A stretch of 5,210 nt of DNA from Rhodospirillales bacterium (GTDB lineage Bacteria; Pseudomonadota; Alphaproteobacteria; Acetobacterales; Acetobacteraceae): assembly GCA_015654825.1 (NCBI GenBank), contig JAATGE010000013.1, positions 1 through 5,210 of the forward strand, written 5' to 3'. Shown here piece after piece: positions 1 through 5,113 of this stretch. Made by a program: the position numbers and the translations under genes. Position 1 is the first letter of the stretch. Each line of letters begins with the position of its first letter. The notes under the pieces were generated by a model, which was given only the letters and a program-made list of their open reading frames with translations, searched no databases and had not been told where the DNA came from.

Positions 1-1
1 A

Positions 2-130
2 ACGGCGCTCCAACCAAACCAAGAAACTGGTGGCGCCGCACCGCTTGCCGCGCCTACCGCAGCCGAAACGGTTGGTCCACGGGCGCGATTGCACAGGCGG
101 ATCTGGGACAGCCCCAAAAACTTTTGTTAA
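2..130 (+). CDS. Possible C-terminus of a convergent plus-strand gene (weak)
   Basis: From base 2 a plus-strand frame runs 42 codons to a TAA at 128-130. It encodes an Ala/Pro-rich stretch ending RLHRRIWDSPKNFC, with the last five codons formed by the 15-nt repeat. Third-position GC is only moderate, and other frames on both strands are also open here, so coding cannot be shown. A convergent gene end would fit the position, just past the operon's last stop. If it is not coding, bases 1-112 contain nothing else I can identify: no tRNA, no clear promoter, and no minus-strand ATG. Confidence 0.2.
   Translation, partial: TALQPNQETGGAAPLAAPTAAETVGPRARLHRRIWDSPKNFC
113..127. repeat. Half copy of the AT-rich palindrome downstream of the operon
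   Basis: The 15 bases CCCAAAAACTTTTGT are identical to 1471-1485, which contain the right arm of the nested palindrome. The matching left arm is not present nearby, so this looks like a decayed or partial element. It begins 16 bases past the last gene's stop in transcription direction, where a terminator might be expected, but no convincing hairpin plus T-tract is visible here. Confidence 0.65.
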
Positions 131-143
131 TTTGGTGTGGGAC

Positions 144-467
144 TCAATTCCGCGGCCGGGGCAGGGCGGTGGGGAAGGCGGGCGGCGGGGGGCGGCGGGC
201 CAGGGTCTCGCGGGTGCCGGCCTCGTTGAAGGTGCCGACGACGTTGCTCGGCGAGAAGGCGTTGACCGGCGCGTTGGTATCCGACGAAACCCGCGGCGCG
301 CCGCGCGCCACGGCCCCGAGCTGCGCGTTCAGGCAGTCATAGCCCTGCGCCGAGCCCACCTGCACGTCCGTGCAGTTCACCGCCTTCGGCGGCGCGGGCG
401 GCGCCGGCGGTTCGGCCCATGCGGGGGCGCTCAACAGACAGATCGCAAGCACGCGCGCCAGCATCAT
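144..467 (-). CDS. Small secreted two-cysteine hypothetical protein
   Basis: A 107-residue protein that I do not recognise by name. Residues 1-18 form a clear signal peptide (MMLARVLAICLLSAPAWA, followed by E). The mature part starts with a Pro/Ala spacer (PPAPPAPPK). Next is the block CTDVQVGSAQGYDCLNAQLGAVA (C32 and C45), probably a disulphide-closed motif. A low-complexity region rich in Ser/Asn/Ala follows, then a basic proline-rich tail (RRPPPP, PRPRN). GGGAG at 472-476 lies 4 nt from the first ATG and 7 nt from the second (464), so the true start may be the second methionine. It is the last gene of the run, 28 bp after the isomerase stop, so it is probably co-transcribed and acts in the periplasm or outside. 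The composition of the tail is GC-driven, so the cysteine block is the only part likely to be conserved. No function is proposed. Confidence 0.78.
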   Translation of the reverse strand: MMLARVLAICLLSAPAWAEPPAPPAPPKAVNCTDVQVGSAQGYDCLNAQLGAVARGAPRVSSDTNAPVNAFSPSNVVGTFNEAGTRETLARRPPPPAFPTALPRPRN

Positions 468-495
468 GAAACTCCCGGTATTCAGGCGATATGGG

Positions 496-1353
496 TCACG
501 GCGAGGTCAGGTGCGAGAGTTCGATTTCGTTAATCCGCACCGGCTGCTTGGCCAGCAGCGCGCCGGCGTAGGCCTGTTCGCCGGACTGCTGCTTGGCCTG
601 CCGCAGCGCCCGCACCAGGTCGCCCCGCACGTCCGCCAGCGGCGCCGGCCCCGCCGGCCTGGTGCCCAGCAGTTTGAGCGCGCTGCAGCCCCCCGCCGTG
701 CAGACCGGCGCACTGACCTGGCCCTCCAGCAACCCGGAGGCCGCATCCCGCGCCGCCTGCTGCAGGCGGTTATCGGCCACCCAGCCGAGCTCCGTGGTTT
801 GTGCCCCGGCGCGCTTCGCCGCCGCGTCCCACGACAGCCGCCCCGCCGTGACATCCTTCTGCAGCCCAACGAGCTTGCGCCGCGCCTGCTCCTGCGCGGC
901 ACCGGGCGCCGCCGTGATATAAGCCTGCGCAAGATTATATTGCCGCGGCTGCATCAATTGCGGCTTGGCCTTTTCGTAGGCGGCCTGCAGTTCCGCGTCG
1001 CTGGGATAACCGGCGGGCACCGGCGCCTGGGCGGCGAGGAAACTCTGGATCAGCGCGGTTTCGCGGGTGCGGCGCAGCAATGCCGCGATTTCCGGCTTCT
1101 GATCCCACTTGGCCTGATCGACAGCCGCGAGCACCGCGCGCTGCAGGAACGTGTCACGGATCAGCCCGCCCAGCGCCTCCTGGCTGCCTTGCAGGCGCTT
1201 TCGGGTTTCCGGGTCGGCACTGGCAATCAGCGCCCGCACCTGGCTGGCGGTCAGGCTCTGGTCGCCGCGTTGCGCCACCACCGGATCCAGCGTCGGCCCC
1301 GCCGCCACCAGCAGCAAGCCGAAAAGCGCCATTATGAGACGGTTCGTTACCAT
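496..1353 (-). CDS. SurA/parvulin-like periplasmic peptidyl-prolyl cis-trans isomerase
   Basis: A 285-residue exported protein. Residues 1-27 form a signal peptide (VTNRLIMALFGLLLVAAG, cleavage after PVVA). A helical N-domain follows (LTASQVRALI at 34-43, RDTFLQRAVL at 66-75, PEIAALLRRTRETALIQSFL at 87-106), in the style of the SurA/PrsA chaperone domain. PSDAELQAAYEK (117-128) then leads into a parvulin-type domain: QPRQYNLAQAYI (135-146), a helix to GRLSWDAAAKRAG (171-183), ELGWV (188-192), and LLEGQVSAPVCTAGGCSALKLLGTR (208-232). A C-terminal helix ends the protein. Such proteins assist folding of outer-membrane barrels, so the porin three genes away in transcription terms is the obvious client, though this is inference. 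C218 and C223 replace a usual strand turn and may pair. Several parvulin catalytic residues are not evident, so it may act mainly as a chaperone. The start at 1353 is preferred over 1443, since the longer version buries the signal peptide; GGGAG (1357-1361) is close, only 3 nt away. Confidence 0.86.
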   Translation of the reverse strand: MVTNRLIMALFGLLLVAAGPTLDPVVAQRGDQSLTASQVRALIASADPETRKRLQGSQEALGGLIRDTFLQRAVLAAVDQAKWDQKPEIAALLRRTRETALIQSFLAAQAPVPAGYPSDAELQAAYEKAKPQLMQPRQYNLAQAYITAAPGAAQEQARRKLVGLQKDVTAGRLSWDAAAKRAGAQTTELGWVADNRLQQAARDAASGLLEGQVSAPVCTAGGCSALKLLGTRPAGPAPLADVRGDLVRALRQAKQQSGEQAYAGALLAKQPVRINEIELSHLTSP

Positions 1354-1418
1354 AGTCTCCCAATACCAAATCGGGCCAACGCCCCCTCGGCCAAGTCGAC
1401 GGACAAGGAAACAATGAT

Positions 1419-1484
1419 CAAAAGTTTTTGCTTCTTTTTTCAAAAAGAAGTTCTTTTTTGAAAAAAGGAACCCAAAAACTTTTG
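1419..1484. repeat. AT-rich nested palindrome (three-stem cruciform) between coiled-coil and PPIase genes
   Basis: The outer arms are perfect 12-mers, CAAAAGTTTTTG (1419-1430) and CAAAAACTTTTG (1473-1484). Inside are two adjacent hairpins. One has 9-bp arms CTTCTTTTT/AAAAAGAAG (1431-1439 and 1442-1450). The other pairs TTCTTTTTT (1451-1459) with AAAAAAGGAA (1461-1470), with one G bulged. The whole could fold as a closed stem topped by two hairpins on either strand. The tract is strikingly AT-rich within a GC-rich operon. It may be a REP/MITE-like extragenic repeat and, with its T-runs, could weaken or end transcription in either direction. The right arm with flanking bases recurs at 113-127. 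I recall elements of this look in Acetobacteraceae spacers, without verification. Confidence 0.85.
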
Positions 1485-1495
1485 TATATCTAGCC

Positions 1496-2131
1496 CTATT
1501 TCCTGGGCGGCGGCGGCGGCACGTATTCCTGGTCGCGGATCTTATCGTCGTAATCCTGCACCGTGTTTTCCAGGTCGACCTTGGCAGCGCCGATCAGCGG
1601 TTCGTAACTCTTGCGCAGCACCCAGAGAAAACTGCGGTCCTGATACAGATGCAGCACCTGCTCGGCGACATCGATCAGTTTCTTGTTGGTCGCCTTGCAG
1701 GTTTCCAGCGCCTGCGTGTTGGCTTTCAGCCCCGCGGAAGCCTGCCGGCTCTCGCCTTCCCGCGCGCGCGCGAAATCCTGCGCCTGCTGCAGCGCCCCCT
1801 GGTATTTCGTAACGCCCTGCCGCAGCGCATCGTTCTCGGCCTTTGCCGCATCGACCTGCGCCTGCATGGCCTTGATGTCGGAAGGCTTGGCGCTGCCCCC
1901 GAGCTGCGCGATCTTCGCCTCGTCGGCATCGAACTTGGTTTTCATCGCCGCGAGGTCGGTCTGTGCCTGCGTCAGTTGCGCCTGCAACTGCGCCGCCTGG
2001 TCCTGCGCCGCGCGCATTTCGGTCACCGACTGCCGCAGCGCCGTGCGCAGCCGGTCCTCCGGTGCATCCTGGGCATGCGCCGCGCCGGTCGCGCCGACCA
2101 GCAGGCAAGCAATGAGCAGAAGAGCGCGCAT
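1496..2131 (-). CDS. Periplasmic coiled-coil protein of unknown function
   Basis: A 211-residue secreted protein. Residues 1-20 form a signal peptide (MRALLLIACLLVG, cleavage after AHA). Residues about 25-135 are Ala/Gln/Lys-rich with strong heptad character (QDQAAQLQAQLTQAQTDL; AMQAQVDAAKAENDALRQG), broken near 77-84 by LGGSAKPS, so probably two helices of a coiled coil. The C-terminal part (about 145-203) is compact and aromatic (LHLYQDRSFLWVLRKSYEPLIG, then KVDLENTVQDYDDKI) and ends in PPPPPRK. C145 is the only cysteine after the signal peptide. The C9 context is too early and wrong for a lipobox, so a lipoprotein is unlikely. The ATG is 3 bp after the porin stop with almost no Shine-Dalgarno, which suggests coupling to porin translation. 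A structural or tethering role at the porin or peptidoglycan is possible but not shown. I recall similar C-termini in hypothetical proteins near TonB-porin operons. Confidence 0.88.
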   Translation of the reverse strand: MRALLLIACLLVGATGAAHAQDAPEDRLRTALRQSVTEMRAAQDQAAQLQAQLTQAQTDLAAMKTKFDADEAKIAQLGGSAKPSDIKAMQAQVDAAKAENDALRQGVTKYQGALQQAQDFARAREGESRQASAGLKANTQALETCKATNKKLIDVAEQVLHLYQDRSFLWVLRKSYEPLIGAAKVDLENTVQDYDDKIRDQEYVPPPPPRK

Positions 2132-2134
2132 GGC

Positions 2135-3877
2135 CTAAAAGCTCGAGTTGAGGTCGAGATAAACCGAATCAGTGCCGTAATGCGGCCCGGAAATCGCCTG
2201 CGCCGACAGCAGCCGCACCGCGACCCAGGTATTATGTCCGATGCCAAGGCTGCCGCCCACCGCGTAGCCCTGCGCATTGGTGCCACCCTGGTGGAAATCG
2301 GTATCCACCAGCGCCGAAAGCGTGCTGTCGCTCTCCAGATAACGATATCCGAAATAGGCGTTCCAGTCCCATTTGCGGTGGATTTCCAGCTGCCCGAGCG
2401 CCAGCTTCACCATGTAGCCGGTATCACCGCCGAGGAAGTTGCCGTTGGTACCGAGATTGTTGACCGGCCCCGGCACTTCGCGCGGCGCGCCGTGCGCCTC
2501 GATGGCGGACGGATTGAACGCCAGGTTCTTCATGAACTCGCCTTCCAGGCGCACATCGATCGGGTCGTAGGTCGAGATTTCGACGATCGGGTGCACATCG
2601 AACACGTTGAAGCGGCTGGCGAGGCCGAAGAATTGCGGATCGGGCGGATTGGCGCTCGGATTGTTCGTCGGCTGGAACGGCACGATGTCGCGGATCGGAT
2701 AGACCGAGTTGCCGAACTGCCAGTTCGGCGTGCGCGTCGCGTCCGTATCGCACGCGAAGGTGCCGCCGAGCTGCACCACGCACGGCGAGGAAATCGCGCC
2801 CTGCACGCCGAGATAATCGAAGATGCCGAGGCCCAGTGTCGCTTTCACATCCGGCCGCGCCTGCCAGGTCACACCGGCCTGCAGCGCGGTCAGGTAGGAG
2901 TCTGTGCTGCCGAACTTCGTTTCGGAGTTGGTGGAGAAATCGAACGCCGTGTTGAACAGCGGGAACGCGCCGGCGGTGGCGAACACGCCGAACGGCCCGG
3001 CGAGATGGTGGCGGAACTGCGCGCTGATGCCGTCGAAATTCAAATCGGTATAGTACATGAGGTCGGACGGCAGGAACGGATTGGCCTCGCGCCCGGCATA
3101 GATGGTCAGGTAGTCGAGCGGCTTCAGCGTGAAATACGCGCGGTCGAGCCAGATCATGTATTTCTGGAAATCGCCGTTCGCGCCCAGCGTCTGGTTCAGC
3201 GAGGGCGTGGCGTCGTTGCCGGTGCCGATACGGACATCCGCGGTAATCCAGTCATCCACCAGCGCCTGCACGCCGACCCGCGCGCGCAGCCGGAAGCGGT
3301 TGCGGTTTTCCGTGGTGTTGAGGAACGGCGGATTGGTCTGGCTCTGCGATCCGACGCCGAAATTGTTGGCGTCGAAACCGGATCCGCTGTTGATGCCGTT
3401 GAAATTGATGAAATTGTTGGCGTTGTTGCGGTCGAACATGTCGGCGGCGCCGCGCATGCGCAAATCGCCATAGAGCCGGAAACGCTGCGTCCATTCCGGC
3501 AGCGCATTCGGCGCCGCCCAGCCTTCCTGCTGCGCCTCCTCCATCACCTGCGCCCGCACCTGGTCCGCGATCTGCTTGCGGATGAATTGCGGCACGTAGG
3601 TGACGCGGATCTGCCCCGGCGCCGTCGCCGCCGGCTCCGGTTCCTCGGTCTCCAGCGGCGCCGCCGGTGCCGCCGCGTGGCCATGCCCGCGCGGCGCCGT
3701 TCCCGCCGTCTCCTTGAGCAGGTCCTGGGCCTGGCCGGCCGACAGGATGCCTTTCTGGATCAGCAGCTTGATCAGCTTCACGGTCTGCTCATCGGCTCGC
3801 GCCGGCGCCATCACGCCGGCTGCAAGCGAGGCGGAGAGCGCGGTGCACGTCAGCCACCGCTTCAGCAACAACTTCAT
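2135..3877 (-). CDS. Putative outer-membrane porin (Porin_5-like), probable TonB-linked client
   Basis: A 580-residue exported beta-barrel protein. Residues 1-28 form a signal peptide (KRW basic start, hydrophobic core, cleavage after APARA). Next is a short helical segment TVKLIKLLIQKGILSAGQAQDLLKE (32-56), then a Pro/Glu/Ala linker (60-88). A conserved-looking block follows, with GQIRVTYVP (88-96), a helix IRKQIADQVRAQVMEEAQQEGW (99-120) and LPEWTQRFRLYGDLRMR (126-142). The rest is alternating beta-strand sequence with Asn-rich loops and a terminal phenylalanine (LDLNSSF), the usual C-terminal signal for BAM-dependent insertion. Order and length match the Porin_5 'putative porin' family; no plug domain of a TonB-dependent receptor is seen. 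C366 and C376 could form a loop disulphide. A GGGGGAAG tract (3879-3886) precedes the ATG closely. Placement right after exbB-exbD-tonB suggests energised or tethered uptake, which is inference; the substrate is unknown. Confidence 0.85.
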   Translation of the reverse strand: MKLLLKRWLTCTALSASLAAGVMAPARADEQTVKLIKLLIQKGILSAGQAQDLLKETAGTAPRGHGHAAAPAAPLETEEPEPAATAPGQIRVTYVPQFIRKQIADQVRAQVMEEAQQEGWAAPNALPEWTQRFRLYGDLRMRGAADMFDRNNANNFINFNGINSGSGFDANNFGVGSQSQTNPPFLNTTENRNRFRLRARVGVQALVDDWITADVRIGTGNDATPSLNQTLGANGDFQKYMIWLDRAYFTLKPLDYLTIYAGREANPFLPSDLMYYTDLNFDGISAQFRHHLAGPFGVFATAGAFPLFNTAFDFSTNSETKFGSTDSYLTALQAGVTWQARPDVKATLGLGIFDYLGVQGAISSPCVVQLGGTFACDTDATRTPNWQFGNSVYPIRDIVPFQPTNNPSANPPDPQFFGLASRFNVFDVHPIVEISTYDPIDVRLEGEFMKNLAFNPSAIEAHGAPREVPGPVNNLGTNGNFLGGDTGYMVKLALGQLEIHRKWDWNAYFGYRYLESDSTLSALVDTDFHQGGTNAQGYAVGGSLGIGHNTWVAVRLLSAQAISGPHYGTDSVYLDLNSSF

Positions 3878-3908
3878 TCTTCCCCCGCCGCATCGAACAA
3901 AAGCAAGG

Positions 3909-3949
3909 CCAGGGCGCTGCCCTGGACCCGCTGGGGCCTTAGGCCCCAG
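3909..3949. repeat. Tandem perfect hairpins in the tonB-porin spacer
   Basis: Two GC-rich inverted repeats sit side by side in the 91-bp spacer between the tonB stop and the porin start. The first has 7-bp arms CCAGGGC/GCCCTGG (3909-3915 and 3919-3925) around GCT. The second has 8-bp arms CTGGGGCC/GGCCCCAG (3931-3938 and 3942-3949) around TTA. Read on the transcribed minus strand, both would form stable RNA hairpins, the second one met being followed by CCTTGCTTTTG, a weak T-rich tract. They could act as a partial terminator, an mRNA-stabilising or processing element, or simply be a REP-like extragenic palindrome. Their compact paired form resembles intergenic palindromes I recall from Acetobacteraceae genomes; that recollection is unverified. 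They separate the energising module from the porin-chaperone module. Confidence 0.75.
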
Positions 3950-3968
3950 ACCCCATTTTATGGTCAGG

Positions 3969-4652
3969 CTAGCCTGGCGCGTGCGCGTTGATGCGCACCG
4001 TCCAGGGCACGTTCTGCAAACCGGCCGGCAACGCCTCGTTGACCGCCACGTGGGCCAGCGCGCTCATCACCGCCTCACGCGTTTCGGGATCGCCTTCGAA
4101 ACTGTCGAACTTGACGTTCTGCACCCGGCCATACTGGTCGAACACGAAGGTCACCGTTCCGCGGTAGCGCGCCGCCCGCAAATGGTCGTCGGCGCGCAAC
4201 GTATCCTGCACCAGGCTGCGCACCACGCTCTCGAAATACGGGCCCTGGTCCGCATCGCCATTGCCGCAATCGCCGACGCAGTCGCCCCCGCCGCCCTCGC
4301 CGGCCTTCAACCCATACGCATCGTTGCCGGCCCCGGCGGTCGCCGTCAGCGCCGCCGGTGCCGCCACTTTCGGCGCCTGCGGCTTCGGCTGCTGGATCTT
4401 CTGCTCGACCTTCTGCTCTTCCTTCGGCTTCTCGATCGGCTTTTCCGGCGGCGGCGGTGGGGGTGGCGGCGGCGGCGGCAGATTGATCGCCGTAATATGC
4501 TGCTCGATATGCGGCCGCGCCGTGTGCCCGCTATGCTTCAGCAGGTTCACGATCCCGAACGCACCGCCCGAAACGAACACCACCACCATCACCGGCACGC
4601 CAAGCCGCTGCCACGCCGGCTTGCGCACAATTTCCCGTTCATCGCCAAACAT
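3969..4652 (-). CDS. tonB: TonB-like energy transducer
   Basis: A 227-residue protein with classic TonB architecture. It has a basic cytoplasmic N-terminus and one signal-anchor helix (about residues 18-38). Next come a run of eleven prolines (59-69), a charged PEKPKEEQK-type spacer (70-95), an Ala/Gly-rich linker with GEGGGGDCVGDCGNG (118-132), and a C-terminal domain (about 139-222). That domain contains RYRGTVTFVFDQYGRVQNVKF and DPETREAVMSAL, matching the TonB C-terminal fold (v.v...G.v....v.......d.a...al). TonB spans the periplasm and transmits ExbB-ExbD energy to outer-membrane clients. The start at 4652 is chosen over an in-frame ATG at 4691 because GGGAG (4661-4665) lies 8 nt upstream of 4652. 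The longer version would overlap exbD by 35 bp and add a non-conserved tail. Cysteines C125 and C129 in the glycine linker are unusual. The adjacent barrel gene is the likely client. Confidence 0.93.
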   Translation of the reverse strand: MFGDEREIVRKPAWQRLGVPVMVVVFVSGGAFGIVNLLKHSGHTARPHIEQHITAINLPPPPPPPPPPPEKPIEKPKEEQKVEQKIQQPKPQAPKVAAPAALTATAGAGNDAYGLKAGEGGGGDCVGDCGNGDADQGPYFESVVRSLVQDTLRADDHLRAARYRGTVTFVFDQYGRVQNVKFDSFEGDPETREAVMSALAHVAVNEALPAGLQNVPWTVRINAHAPG

Positions 4653-4656
4653 CGCA

Positions 4657-5061
4657 TCAGCTCCCGGAAATATGTTGCGAAGCGAGACCAATCGACTTGA
4701 TGCCGAGACGTCCGCATAGATCGAGCACCGACATGACGCGCTCGTACTGCACCGCGCGGTCGCCCTTCAGCACCACCGGCAGATCCGGCGTCACCGCCAT
4801 CGCGTCGCGCAGCTTGCGCTCCAGCTCGCCGATGCTGACCGGAATCGCATCCATGAAGATCTGGCCCGTGCTGTTCACGGAAATCACCTTGGTCTTCGGC
4901 ACCGCCAGCGACTGCGTCGCACTGCCATGCGGCAGATCCACCTTGGTGCCCTGCACCGAGGCGGTGGTCATGATGATGAAGATCACCAGCAGCACATACG
5001 CCAGGTCCAGCATCGGCGTGATGTTGATATCGTCATATGGCTTGTCTTCACTCACCTGCAT
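4657..5061 (-). CDS. exbD: Biopolymer transport protein ExbD/TolR
   Basis: A 134-residue protein, the usual length for ExbD. A short cytoplasmic N-terminus carries the family motif DINITPMLDLAYVLLVIF (residues 11-28). This leads into the single membrane helix, about residues 17-34, with the conserved membrane aspartate at D19, the residue thought to take part in proton translocation. The periplasmic domain follows, with VDLP at 41-44 and the typical C-terminal pattern of a P-x-V-VLKGDRAVQYERVMSVLD strand-helix unit followed by LGIKSIGLAS. ExbD dimers sit inside an ExbB pentamer and energise TonB in the inner membrane. The ATG has an AAAAGG upstream at 5072-5077, spaced a rather long 10 nt. 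The gene lies between the exbB-like fragment and tonB, only 4 bp from the preferred tonB start, so the three are almost certainly one transcript. TolR is the main alternative, but the tonB neighbour favours ExbD. Confidence 0.96.
   Translation of the reverse strand: MQVSEDKPYDDINITPMLDLAYVLLVIFIIMTTASVQGTKVDLPHGSATQSLAVPKTKVISVNSTGQIFMDAIPVSIGELERKLRDAMAVTPDLPVVLKGDRAVQYERVMSVLDLCGRLGIKSIGLASQHISGS
4661..4665 (-). promoter_or_regulatory. Ribosome binding site deciding the tonB start
   Basis: The minus strand reads GGGAG here, eight bases before the ATG at 4650-4652. The site lies inside the last codons of exbD, whose TGA is at 4657-4659, so exbD termination and tonB initiation are tightly linked and probably translationally coupled. 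The upstream in-frame ATG at 4691 lies inside exbD and was not preferred. Confidence 0.7.
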
Positions 5062-5113
5062 CGCACGTGCACCTTTTTACTCACCAGCCAGATCGTCACT
5101 CGACAAACTGTCC

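Noticed and set aside
1..112. A tRNA or other structured RNA at the left edge
   Set aside because: No TpsiC-like GGTTCGA motif, no CCA end and no cloverleaf pairing could be found.
1354..1443. Extended isomerase start at 1443
   Set aside because: It would place 30 residues, partly encoded by the AT-rich palindrome, in front of a clear signal peptide.
370..1461. A 363-codon plus-strand open frame
   Set aside because: It is antisense to the isomerase and the small protein, is Arg-rich, and its end runs through the AT-rich palindrome. No family resemblance is seen.
1354..1495. A promoter for the isomerase gene inside the spacer
   Set aside because: TATA-like bases occur near 1485-1490, but no -35/-10 pair with sensible spacing is convincing, and the AT-rich repeat explains the composition.
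1496..2131. The coiled-coil protein as a lipoprotein
   Set aside because: The only early cysteine (C9) is inside the hydrophobic core, not after a lipobox, and a good signal peptidase I site (AHA) follows.
2135..3877. The barrel as a classical TonB-dependent receptor
   Set aside because: At 580 residues it is too short, and no plug domain is apparent; the N-terminal organisation fits Porin_5 instead.
1649..3991. A 780-codon plus-strand open frame
   Set aside because: It lies antisense to the porin and coiled-coil genes. It gives an Arg/His/Glu-rich sequence without signal or domain pattern, while the opposite strand shows coherent signal peptides and family motifs. Long antisense frames are expected in GC-rich DNA.
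4653..4691. Extended tonB start at 4691
   Set aside because: It would overlap exbD by 35 bp and add a 13-residue tail, while a GGGAG lies 8 nt before the ATG at 4652.
3600..4700. A 366-codon plus-strand open frame
   Set aside because: It is antisense to tonB and the porin start. The Arg and His runs are complements of the TonB proline and glycine codons.
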